A stretch of DNA of 64,000 nt from contig NZ_SRZC01000016.1 in assembly GCF_004792655.1 (NCBI RefSeq), forward strand, positions 26,290 through 90,289. Reading direction: 5' to 3'. The notes under the pieces are model-generated. The model made no database searches and had not been told where the DNA came from. It saw nothing but the letters and a program-made list of their open reading frames with translations. Shown here piece after piece: positions 30,143-38,683 of this stretch. Numbering within the stretch: position 1 is the stretch's first letter; each line of letters starts with the position of its first letter. Origin of the DNA: Palleniella muris (GTDB lineage Bacteria; Bacteroidota; Bacteroidia; Bacteroidales; Bacteroidaceae). The position numbers and the translations under genes were made by a program.

Positions 30143-31240
30143 ATGCTCTACGTTATTGCTGACGACATCACAGGCGCGGCGGAAATCGCCGGTATGGCTC
30201 ACCGCTACGGCCTGAGCACAACTCTCACGACATCCGTACCTTCTTCCATAGAGGAAGGCACGGATGTCATTGTCTTTGCCACCGACGCACGCTCCGTCAC
30301 CGCTGCCGAGGCTTATGCCATGACGGTAGAGGTCACCAAGGCGGTCATGGCTTTCCCGTGCACCGACGGTGACGAAAGGAAACTCATCTTCCGCAAGACA
30401 GACTCCGCCCTGCGCGGAAATGTCTGCGAGGAATTGCAGGCAATACTTGACAACAGCCCTTACAACCGTGCGCTTTACGTTCCAGCCAACCCCTCAAAAG
30501 GCCGCATAATAAAGGACGGAACATACTATGTCAACGGCACACCGATAGCGGAAACCGACTTCCGCTTTGACCCTGAGTTCCCTGCCGTGACAAGCAGCGT
30601 GGCGGAACGCTTCCCCGATTTGCCCTTCGCAAATGCCGAAAGCAAGACCGATATAGACCGCGCCGTAGCTTCCGCACTCACCGCCGGCGACACGCTCCTT
30701 GCCGGTGCGGCAGACTTGTTCTGCTCCCTTGTGGAGCAACTTTTCAACAAAGAGCCTCATGAACCTCTTGAGAAACCCTCCCCACTGTCCCTTTCCTCAC
30801 CGATGATTGTCGTCCGCGGCTCCACACAGAGCAAGGCTCTCGACCTCGGAATGCCTGTCGAGACAATGCCGATGGACGTCTTCTATGAGCGCGCCGACGC
30901 ATCCTCATGGACAGAAGCCATACTGCCGCGCTACACAAAGGCAGGCAGTGCCGTACTCACCATAGGCGACAAGGAGGTCCGCCCAGGCAAGGATGCCGCC
31001 GTCTACTTGCGCCAGACAATGGCAGAAGTATGCTGCGCCATGCTCGATGCCGTCCTCCCTGCAGAACTTGTCATAGAAGGCGGTGCCACTGCCTTTGCCA
31101 TACTCTCCCGCACTCCTTGGCATACGTTCACCGTTACTGACGAAATCGCACCCGGTGTGGTGCGCATCAAGCCCCTCGATGCCGATATCCACATCACCAT
31201 GAAGCCCGGCAGCTACGACTGGGGAAACTTATTCGCTTAA
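30143..31240 (+). CDS. Four-carbon acid-sugar kinase (DUF1537)
   Basis: A 365-residue kinase of the DUF1537 family, established as kinases for threonate, erythronate and related acid sugars. The substrate-domain motifs are IADDITGAAEIAG (residues 4-16) and RKTDSALRGNV (about 92-102). The C-terminal ATP-binding domain has EGGATAF and ends KPGSYDWGN. It is shorter than the usual 400-430 residues, with a reduced linker. It should phosphorylate a C4 aldonate for the PdxA2-like enzyme encoded immediately upstream. Confidence 0.9.
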   Translation: MLYVIADDITGAAEIAGMAHRYGLSTTLTTSVPSSIEEGTDVIVFATDARSVTAAEAYAMTVEVTKAVMAFPCTDGDERKLIFRKTDSALRGNVCEELQAILDNSPYNRALYVPANPSKGRIIKDGTYYVNGTPIAETDFRFDPEFPAVTSSVAERFPDLPFANAESKTDIDRAVASALTAGDTLLAGAADLFCSLVEQLFNKEPHEPLEKPSPLSLSSPMIVVRGSTQSKALDLGMPVETMPMDVFYERADASSWTEAILPRYTKAGSAVLTIGDKEVRPGKDAAVYLRQTMAEVCCAMLDAVLPAELVIEGGATAFAILSRTPWHTFTVTDEIAPGVVRIKPLDADIHITMKPGSYDWGNLFA

Positions 31241-31246
31241 TAGGAC

Positions 31247-31328
31247 ATGATGTGTCATGAAAATTCATGGGACATCACGATTCGTCATGATTTTCCCCAT
31301 GATACAACATGATGCCTCATGTTAAATC
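31247..31328. repeat. Class B array (10-bp)
   Basis: Eight units, for instance ATGATGTGTC, ATGGGACATC, ACGATTCGTC and ATGATGCCTC, with one 12-bp unit. It lies between the kinase and the DUF4230 gene. Confidence 0.9.
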
Positions 31329-31363
31329 ATGAAATAACCCTCCATAACCCATTAACCATCCCA

Positions 31364-32047
31364 ATGAAATCCAAGGAACTTACAGTCTATCTCATCCTTA
31401 CAGCAGTTGTCCTGTCCCTCATGACAATCCTCAGCATGAAGGCATGCAGCAATGCCAATCCTGAAGAGAGAGCACAGGAAGAAGCCGCCACACAGGATGC
31501 CGTCATCGAGACCGTCCGCCAGCACTCGCGGCTCTACACCGCAGAGGCGCAGAGCAAGAAGACCATGACCTACACCTCACAGAACAAGCTGTCCCTTAAA
31601 GCCCTCGGCATAGACAAGACCATCGACCTGCCACTCGGCAAGACAGAGGCGAAGATTCCTGTCACCGTGACCTACAAGGCATACATCGACCTCGGACGGG
31701 TGGACAGCCGTAATGTACGCACCGACGGCGAGACAATACGCATAATCCTGCCCGACCCGATAATCGTGGAGACGGCATGCACCGTGGACCATGAGAACGA
31801 GTCGCAGGAGAAGCAGCTCCTCGGCAAGGGACTGACCTACGAGCAGTACCAAGAGATGGTGCGCCAGGCAAAGGAGAGCGCATGGACAGAACTCCCAGAC
31901 TCAGCCCAGCAGGCAGTCATCGAGACCGCCAAGGTCTCCGCAACAGACCTCCTCATCCCACAGCTCCGTGCCCTCGGCTTCACGAAAATCGAGATTGCCT
32001 ACCGCGACGATTTCTCCCTCCGCCAGCTTGTAAGGCGCAAGGAGTGA
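31364..32047 (+). CDS. DUF4230 protein, single-pass membrane
   Basis: This 227-residue protein starts with a transmembrane segment (VYLILTAVVLSLMTILSM, about 8-25) followed by a DUF4230 domain. Features are YTSQNKLSLKALGIDKTIDL, VTYKAYIDLG and IRIILPDPIIVE. DUF4230 proteins have no established function. The domain should face the periplasm. The start at 31364 is preferred to an upstream ATG in repeat DNA. It is followed by a terminator, so it is either the last gene of the upstream cluster or a single-gene unit. Confidence 0.85.
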   Translation: MKSKELTVYLILTAVVLSLMTILSMKACSNANPEERAQEEAATQDAVIETVRQHSRLYTAEAQSKKTMTYTSQNKLSLKALGIDKTIDLPLGKTEAKIPVTVTYKAYIDLGRVDSRNVRTDGETIRIILPDPIIVETACTVDHENESQEKQLLGKGLTYEQYQEMVRQAKESAWTELPDSAQQAVIETAKVSATDLLIPQLRALGFTKIEIAYRDDFSLRQLVRRKE

Positions 32048-32077
32048 TAAGGTTAGCGTTAATTATTGAGATTAATC

Positions 32078-32113
32078 AAATCATCAGGTTGACACGTGTC
32101 AATTTGATGATTT
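32078..32113 (+). terminator. Terminator after the DUF4230 gene
   Basis: AAATCATCA (32078-32086) pairs with TGATGATTT (32105-32113) around the palindrome TTGACACGTGTCAA (32089-32102). It is followed by a T-rich tail. Confidence 0.8.
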
Positions 32114-32251
32114 TCTTGTTTTTTACATGGAAAAAGTTATAAATTGTCATAAATCGAATCAATAAAGGTTAATAACAAAAATATGCGGTAAAAATGTGTT
32201 AAAAATATTAGTGACAGATACATTTGATATTTATATTTACCAGTTTTTTTA

Positions 32252-32259
32252 TAATTTTG
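32252..32259 (+). promoter_or_regulatory. Promoter -7 box of the outer-membrane operon
   Basis: TAATTTTG, about 40-80 bp before the possible start codons of the first operon gene. No good -33 box at the standard spacing. Confidence 0.55.
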
Positions 32260-32337
32260 CACCCCAAAAGAGAATAGATAATATTTATTAACAACTAAAT
32301 TTTAACAGTTATCAAACGTATTAGACGCATATTACCT

Positions 32338-33513
32338 ATGCTGTGCCTATTGTGTGCAGCAAGTATGAGCTCGTATGCCCAGTGGGTGCCTGATAACAGC
32401 CGCAAACTGGACACACTGACAGTTGCCGACCGCCTGTCGTTTCGCACCAACGGTGTGGACTGGCTCTTGATGGTGCCTAATATCGGCATCGAGTATGACA
32501 TTGCCAACAACAAGAACTGGAACCGCTGGTCTGTTGGTGTCAATGTCCGTTATAAGTGGGCTACCTCTCACACGTTTGTGCCAAATCATACGTTCGACCT
32601 CTTCGAGACGAAGCTGGAGTTCCGTAATTATTGGCGCACACGTCGTATCAACGGTAGCAGTGTGAAGGCGCACAGCCGCATTTGGGACAAGGCTATGTCA
32701 CAGCGCAGGTATGAGCAGAAGCATCCGCTCACGACCTACTACCGTGGCTTGTTCGTCTCCTATGCCAACTATAATTTCCGTTTCGGACCGGGTTATGAAG
32801 GCTATGACGGTCAGGCTGTGATGTTCGGCGGTGTTTACGGCATCCAGCGTCCTCTGTACCGCTTCCGCCGTGGTTCGAGCATCGACCTTGAGCTTGGTGT
32901 GGGTGTCGGATTGGCACTGTACAAGTACAGGAAATACGATGTGGACCAGGAGCGCAACAGGATCAACTACATAAAGACTGTCGGCTGGAAGGATTTGAAG
33001 ATTCTCCCTATTGTCAACGAACTCCGTGCAGGACTTGTCTACCGTCTTGGCAAGAAGGCAGGACACCACAAGTACCGCTTCCGCTATGACGTGGACCTGA
33101 AGTATGCATATCAGGTTGACAGTCTGCGTGATGAGCGCATTGCACAGGCTTACCGTGACTCTATTGCCACAAGCCAGTACAAGTTGGTTAGCGGCTACTA
33201 TATGGAGCAGCTTGACTCTATCGTGAAGAAGAACCCTGAGGCAGCAAAGAGTGACGCCGAGATTCAGAAGAAGGAGCGCGAACTGCTTAAGAAGCAGGCA
33301 AAGAGCCAGGCAAAGGAGCAGGCTGCCAAGGAGCGCGCCGAGAAGAAGCAGGCGCGTGCAGAAAAGAAGGCCTCCGAGCAGGATGCCATGGCAAAGGACA
33401 AGAAAGCCCTTGAAAAGGAGAAGAAGTCCGAAGCCAAGAAGCAGAAGGCTCTCGAGAAAGAGAAGAAGTCTGCTGAGAAGAAAAAGCGTAAATCCTCCGG
33501 AAAGAAGGACTGA
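32338..33513 (+). CDS. DUF3575 outer-membrane protein with lysine-rich tail
   Basis: A 391-residue beta-barrel-like protein. DUF3575 features include TNGVDWLLMVPNIGIEYDI (about 37-55), then alternating strands to about residue 240. The last 110 residues are charged, rich in Lys/Glu/Ala and probably helical (EKKSEAKKQKALEKEKKS). The signal peptide is odd. From the ATG at 32338 it lacks a positive n-region, while in-frame codons just upstream read VIKRIRRILP before MLCLLCAASMSSYAQ. Translation may begin at a non-standard codon between 32299 and 32337. It is the first of five linked envelope genes. Confidence 0.8.
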   Translation: MLCLLCAASMSSYAQWVPDNSRKLDTLTVADRLSFRTNGVDWLLMVPNIGIEYDIANNKNWNRWSVGVNVRYKWATSHTFVPNHTFDLFETKLEFRNYWRTRRINGSSVKAHSRIWDKAMSQRRYEQKHPLTTYYRGLFVSYANYNFRFGPGYEGYDGQAVMFGGVYGIQRPLYRFRRGSSIDLELGVGVGLALYKYRKYDVDQERNRINYIKTVGWKDLKILPIVNELRAGLVYRLGKKAGHHKYRFRYDVDLKYAYQVDSLRDERIAQAYRDSIATSQYKLVSGYYMEQLDSIVKKNPEAAKSDAEIQKKERELLKKQAKSQAKEQAAKERAEKKQARAEKKASEQDAMAKDKKALEKEKKSEAKKQKALEKEKKSAEKKKRKSSGKKD

Positions 33514-33642
33514 TAAGGTAGCAAACCGAGGTACAGCATGCCGGAACGTTCCCGAAAAGGGACATGCCGGTGTGCCGCACCTTCGTTTTAAGATATAGTA
33601 CAGACAATACGTAATCAGAGTATTTCCCTTATTTAATTCACA

Positions 33643-34182
33643 ATGCGAAAACTTTTAATAACAATAATATCGGTTATATCCTTTGCCGCGAACTCCGGAG
33701 CACAGACGGTAGCGGTCAACAGTGATTTGGTCATGGACGCACTCCAGACACCGTCCCTCGGCTTAGAGTTCACGACAGGCAACAGCACGACCCTGTCCCT
33801 CAACGCCATGGGAAACTACAAGCCATGGGGCGCAGACATGAAAATGATAGCCATACAGCCGGAATGGAGATACTATCTCTCACGCCGTGCCATGTCCCGC
33901 CACTTCATCGGCCTATGCCTTCCTTTCGGAACATACAAGGTGACAGGCACCGACAAGGTCTATGACGGCTACGGTGTGGGCGTAGGTGTGACATTCGGCT
34001 ATGTCCTGAGTCTCTCACGCCGCTGGAACATCGACTTCCATGCCGGTGTGCAGAACTTCTTCTACAAGCAGAAGGAACTGTTCAAGACAGAGGACCCGAC
34101 AGAGCTTATCACCGACAATTCAAGAGGATCTTATTTCCTGCCAACAAGAATAGGTATTTCCATCGCATATATTTTAGACTAA
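33643..34182 (+). CDS. DUF3575 outer-membrane beta-barrel protein, small
   Basis: The 179-residue protein has a signal peptide (LLITIISVISFAANSGAQ) and a single DUF3575-like barrel. Features are NSDLVMDALQTPSLGLEFT, IQPEWRYYLSRRAMSRHFIG and GVGVTFGYVLSLSRRWNID. It resembles the barrel part of the preceding gene, so the two may be paralogues. The stop codon touches the next ATG (TAAATG), which indicates coupled translation with the 825-residue partner. DUF3575 proteins often lie near surface-structure genes in Bacteroidales, but their function is unknown. Confidence 0.8.
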   Translation: MRKLLITIISVISFAANSGAQTVAVNSDLVMDALQTPSLGLEFTTGNSTTLSLNAMGNYKPWGADMKMIAIQPEWRYYLSRRAMSRHFIGLCLPFGTYKVTGTDKVYDGYGVGVGVTFGYVLSLSRRWNIDFHAGVQNFFYKQKELFKTEDPTELITDNSRGSYFLPTRIGISIAYILD

Positions 34183-36660
34183 ATGCAGAAGACAATTTAC
34201 ATATTCATCGCATTCCTGCTGTGCATGGCGACAAGCGCCACTGCCCAGGATGAGCGCCTGACAGCCAACTTTCAGGTGCAGGGACGCCACGGCACGAAAG
34301 GCACGCCTGCTGTGTACCCTACTTCTTATGCCGTATTCAAGACCGTGAAAAAAGCCAAGGACGTGATGGACAAGCTGCAGGCTGCCATTATAACCGACGG
34401 ATACCCCGGTGGTCCTGAGTATGACAATGCTCTCGTGAAATACAACGTGCGCTTCAAACGCGCAAAGGCGAACGGTACGTTCAATGTACGCGCATATCCC
34501 GGACAGTGCGTCCTTGTCTATGTCAACGAGCAGTCCTTCCAAATCTTCGAGATAAAGGACGGCAAGACCGACTATAACGAGGTTGTAGAGTTCAAGATGG
34601 ACGGCATGCACACTCTTGACAATGTCAATGTCGATGGTAACCGCAAGAAGATGCATATCCCGTTCATTGTCGACGGAGGTGACGACGACGGCGTGAACAT
34701 GGCTGTGCACATCTCTTTCGACCTTCCTGAGGGAATCACCGGCAAGGACACCCGCGTCTTCGTACAGCCGATGGCTATCGACTGCCAGACAGAGGACACC
34801 GTGAACTATGTCACACCTCTTGTCTATGCCGGAAGAAGATACCACCGCCTGCAGGACCGCCGCATGAACTTCGACTTCTACAAGAACGAGCCGGAGGTAA
34901 TCGCACAGGGCTTCGTGAAAGGACGCCCGCTGCTTGACGGACAGTCACTGCATGTGGACACCATCGTTATGTACAAGAAGAAGGACCCGAACAAGGACTA
35001 CAAGATTTTCTGTGACATCCTTGTCGAGGACTACACACACAGCTACATGCGCCTCAATACCGTAGGCTCATGCAACAAGCGCAAGATGTTCAAGTTCCTT
35101 AACCTGAAAGGCGTCTCTGCCGACATGCCACTTGAGGAATTCCGCATCGATGCGGAGGAGACCATGCGGGCAGTGCCGCGAGACCTTAAGCTGAACTTCG
35201 TTGTCGGAAAGTCAGAGCTTACAGCTGACTCTCTGAACGATGTGCGCCTCGAGATGCTTATCAAGGAGATGAAGGAGTACGGCGAACAGCTCATGCGAGT
35301 GGAGATCGAGGCTTACTCATCACCTGACGGTGGCTACGAGAAGAACCTCAAGCTCGCACAGGACCGCGGACGTGTCGCCATGAACCTCGTGATGCGAGGA
35401 CTCGGACGCGCCGACGTTACCAAAGGTCTGAAGACAAGGGTCTACACTTGGGATGAGGTCGCTGCCGAGCTTGAGAACAAGGGCAAGAAGGAACTCGCCG
35501 ACAGCGTGCGCGAAATCATTGCGTCAGGCGCCAAGTACCCAATCGTCAAAGTGGGTGAGCTGCAGGGCTTCACCGACCATATCCTCCCTGTTCTTGAAAG
35601 CATGCGTTCCATGCGCTGCGTATATAAATATGAGCAGATGCACATCATGAACTCTGATGAGGTTCTTGACTACTATGCAAAGAACAAGAAGAAGCTCATT
35701 GCCGGCGACAAGTCTGTCAACCTCTCCGACGGTGACTACTACAATCTCTTCGCAAGCGTAAAGGACTCCTTGGAGCAGGACACAATCACAATGCTCGCAT
35801 ACCGCCACATGGTGTCACAGCCTAACTACGAGAAGCTGAAGTTCTCACAGTATGTCGCAAACCGTATGGCAATCATGCAGCTCCGCCAGGGACACCCAAG
35901 CACCGAGACTCTCGCCGCTTTCGTCGACACAACAAGCAACCGTGTCACAGAAGCCTATCTCGGAAACAACCGCGAGGCACGCGAGAGAGTGCAGATGAAC
36001 CGTCGCCAGATACTCATCAACCACATCCTTGCATACTACCAGCTCGAGAAGCGCGACTCAGCATCACGCCTGCTGCAGTTCTGGTTCCCGACAGCTACCG
36101 ACAAGGAAGTCGTGGCACTGCGCAACTATGTCAACTTCAAGAAGAACTTCCTGAAATACTACAGCGGCAAGCTCTCCGCCGAGGAGGCTGCCGAATACAA
36201 GAAGACAGAGGAGTTTGTCCTCAACTCTTCAGTATCAAACAGGGCTGTCCTCTATACCGAAGGCCGCCAGTTCATGGGCAAGAGCGATGCCGAATGCCGC
36301 GAGCAAATCATGAAGCTGGCTGACAGCGATGCCAAGAAATGGTATCTCCTCGCCATCCTCGAGGCAGACAAGGAGGCAAAGCGCAATGTGACGGACAAGA
36401 ACTACATCCCTCTCTATCTCGCACTCTTCTACAAGAGCTTCACCATTGACCCTGCTCTCCGCCTGACATACTTCACCGACGGACAGGTCAGCGACTCGCT
36501 GAGAGACAAGTACAAGTACCGCAAGCGTGACATCCCTAAGTACAATGAACTGCTTGACGAGTTCCTCGGAAAAGGCAAGCCTGCCGATTATGAGGAGGAA
36601 CTGAGTGGTGACGACCTTGATGAGGACACCGATGTTAAGGATAAGAATGTGGAACAATAA
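34183..36660 (+). CDS. Exported protein with OmpA-like domain
   Basis: An 825-residue protein with a signal peptide (IYIFIAFLLCMATSATAQ). Residues about 20-330 have no recognised family. Residues about 335-490 resemble an OmpA C-terminal domain: LKLNFVVGKSELTADSLNDV, then VEIEAYSSPDGGYEKNLKLA and QDRGRVAMNL. The equivalent of the peptidoglycan-binding NxxLSxxRA segment is changed to NLKLAQDRG. The rest (490-790) looks helical, TPR-like, and the tail is acidic. It may bridge the outer-membrane partners and the cell wall. Location in the periplasm is inferred. Confidence 0.75.
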   Translation: MQKTIYIFIAFLLCMATSATAQDERLTANFQVQGRHGTKGTPAVYPTSYAVFKTVKKAKDVMDKLQAAIITDGYPGGPEYDNALVKYNVRFKRAKANGTFNVRAYPGQCVLVYVNEQSFQIFEIKDGKTDYNEVVEFKMDGMHTLDNVNVDGNRKKMHIPFIVDGGDDDGVNMAVHISFDLPEGITGKDTRVFVQPMAIDCQTEDTVNYVTPLVYAGRRYHRLQDRRMNFDFYKNEPEVIAQGFVKGRPLLDGQSLHVDTIVMYKKKDPNKDYKIFCDILVEDYTHSYMRLNTVGSCNKRKMFKFLNLKGVSADMPLEEFRIDAEETMRAVPRDLKLNFVVGKSELTADSLNDVRLEMLIKEMKEYGEQLMRVEIEAYSSPDGGYEKNLKLAQDRGRVAMNLVMRGLGRADVTKGLKTRVYTWDEVAAELENKGKKELADSVREIIASGAKYPIVKVGELQGFTDHILPVLESMRSMRCVYKYEQMHIMNSDEVLDYYAKNKKKLIAGDKSVNLSDGDYYNLFASVKDSLEQDTITMLAYRHMVSQPNYEKLKFSQYVANRMAIMQLRQGHPSTETLAAFVDTTSNRVTEAYLGNNREARERVQMNRRQILINHILAYYQLEKRDSASRLLQFWFPTATDKEVVALRNYVNFKKNFLKYYSGKLSAEEAAEYKKTEEFVLNSSVSNRAVLYTEGRQFMGKSDAECREQIMKLADSDAKKWYLLAILEADKEAKRNVTDKNYIPLYLALFYKSFTIDPALRLTYFTDGQVSDSLRDKYKYRKRDIPKYNELLDEFLGKGKPADYEEELSGDDLDEDTDVKDKNVEQ

Positions 36661-36673
36661 AAAGTTAGAGGTA

Positions 36674-38680
36674 ATGAAGAAAATCAGCACGATAATATTC
36701 CTGATGCTCTGCGTCATGGCTACGCAGAAAGCAGTGGCATTCAACTATGCCGCCATACCTGACTCTATCGCTCCGGACCCGGAGGACGAGGATTATTACC
36801 TCGACACGATCACGAAGACTCCTAAGCGACTGGCTACACGACGTAACGTCATGGACTTCTCGCTGGAGTCACGCTATCGCCCGAAGCATAACGAGTTCAC
36901 AAAGAAATGGTACGACCACATGTACGTAAAGGCAGGTGCGGGTTTGATGGGTTTCGTTCCGACATCCGGCAACTACAAGCTCAACACTCTCGCCACGGTG
37001 CATGGCTCTTTGGGCAAGACCCTTGACATCTACAACACAATACGTCTTTCCCTTGAGTATGGTTCCGGATATGAGAAGTACAGCCGCAGCCATTTTAATT
37101 CACTGCGCGGATCATTGGAGTACCTGTTCAATGTGTCTGCCTTCTCAAGAGGCTACAACCCGGCACGCCCGTTTGAGATGCAGCTCCTCTTCGGTGCAGG
37201 TGCATACTGCACAAACATCATGCACGACTCCCAACCGACACGCATCTCTCCTGAGGTACACACCGGATTCCAGTTCAAGTTCCTGTCAGGACCTTACGGA
37301 CATTTCACCGTTGAGCCTTATGTTGGCGTAACAGCGGACAAGATGGACTTTTCACCGGACAACTGGCGCAAGTACGATGTGTTCTACGGAGTGAACCTCA
37401 GTATCGTACACAGCTTCACGAACAACTTCTCGCCTAAGCAGCGTCACGACAGTCTCATGTACAACCCATGGTTCTTCGAGGCAGGCATGGGACCGATGGT
37501 GACTTTCCGCAAGAACAGTCCGATAGATGCCCTGCCGGCAAGCCATACAGCAGGACTCCAGATGCAGTGGTCTGTGGGCAAGTGGATTTCCAGCACTGTC
37601 GGTGTAAGGCTTTCCGCACACATGGCATCCAACCGCATCCAGGAGGGAGCCGGCAAAAACGGGTTCCGACGCAACTTCTATGAGGCTACCTGTGGAGGAA
37701 ACGTCGAAGGTCTCATCAACCCATTCGGATTCTCCAAGAAGTTCGATTGGAACAATCCTTTCGGAGCGTACATCTTCGCAGGTGTCGGCTATGGATCTTT
37801 GAACTTAACGGGAGGCGGCAACTACAAGACGCGTACCTCTTTCGAGTCTATCAGCGGCGGTGCACACCTCTATGCCACAATAGACAAAGACCTGCAGTTC
37901 TTCGTCGAGCCACGCTATTCAAGCTACCGTCATGAAGGTGTAAGGGACGACAATGTCTCCGTACTCTTCGGTCTGACGGCAAAAACACGCAGCGCGAAGT
38001 TCCGCCCACGTGTCCTCGAACCGGAGGAAGAGAGCGACGCACTCCCTATCACAGCCGGTCTGTCATTCACCACACCAATAATGATGATGCAGACAAGTGC
38101 CTACAAAGACAAAGGCTTCTCCTACGGTATCAAGGCTTTCGGACAGTACCGCTTCACAAAGCTGTCATCTGCACGCCTCTCCATCGACTACCTGTCGCTC
38201 TCACGCGCAATCGAGTCTCCGTTCACAGAGTCATACATGAAGGGCGACAAGCCTGTGTCACAGTCAAGCTACAGAATGGGTAACCGCCGCCACGGACTGC
38301 TTATCACCACTGCCAACTACAGTGTCGACATGTACAGCCTCCTCAGCGGCTACCAAGGTCCGAAGCGCTTCAACCTGGAGTTCTATTTCGGTCCGGGTGC
38401 AGCATTCTACATCAGCGAGAGCGCATCAGCAATAGGCGACAATCTTCCTGAGGGACACACCTTCAAGAGCAACATCGACCACAAGTTCAAGGTACATTTT
38501 GCATTCACGGGAGGAGCGAAGTTCAGCCACAATTTCTCACGCCAGATAGGAGTGTATCTCGAACCGTCACTGCACTTCATCTCAAATGTAAGGATGGCGG
38601 GAATCCAGACCATCAGCTTCGTGGGCAACAAAATGCAGTTAATCCCAAGTGTTTCGCTTGGAGCGCAGTACACACTTTAG
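36674..38680 (+). CDS. Outer-membrane beta-barrel protein, function unknown
   Basis: This 668-residue protein starts MKKISTIIFLMLCVMAT (start chosen at 36674 because it gives a signal peptide; it is 14 bp after the previous stop). The mature part consists of regularly alternating polar and hydrophobic residues with aromatic ends, for example LYATIDKDLQFFVEPRYSSY and HFISNVRMAGIQTISFVG. It ends with a C-terminal aromatic/Leu strand (SLGAQYTL), as integral outer-membrane proteins do. The pattern suggests 20 or more strands. It belongs to the five-gene envelope operon. Confidence 0.75.
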   Translation: MKKISTIIFLMLCVMATQKAVAFNYAAIPDSIAPDPEDEDYYLDTITKTPKRLATRRNVMDFSLESRYRPKHNEFTKKWYDHMYVKAGAGLMGFVPTSGNYKLNTLATVHGSLGKTLDIYNTIRLSLEYGSGYEKYSRSHFNSLRGSLEYLFNVSAFSRGYNPARPFEMQLLFGAGAYCTNIMHDSQPTRISPEVHTGFQFKFLSGPYGHFTVEPYVGVTADKMDFSPDNWRKYDVFYGVNLSIVHSFTNNFSPKQRHDSLMYNPWFFEAGMGPMVTFRKNSPIDALPASHTAGLQMQWSVGKWISSTVGVRLSAHMASNRIQEGAGKNGFRRNFYEATCGGNVEGLINPFGFSKKFDWNNPFGAYIFAGVGYGSLNLTGGGNYKTRTSFESISGGAHLYATIDKDLQFFVEPRYSSYRHEGVRDDNVSVLFGLTAKTRSAKFRPRVLEPEEESDALPITAGLSFTTPIMMMQTSAYKDKGFSYGIKAFGQYRFTKLSSARLSIDYLSLSRAIESPFTESYMKGDKPVSQSSYRMGNRRHGLLITTANYSVDMYSLLSGYQGPKRFNLEFYFGPGAAFYISESASAIGDNLPEGHTFKSNIDHKFKVHFAFTGGAKFSHNFSRQIGVYLEPSLHFISNVRMAGIQTISFVGNKMQLIPSVSLGAQYTL

Positions 38681-38683
38681 TTT

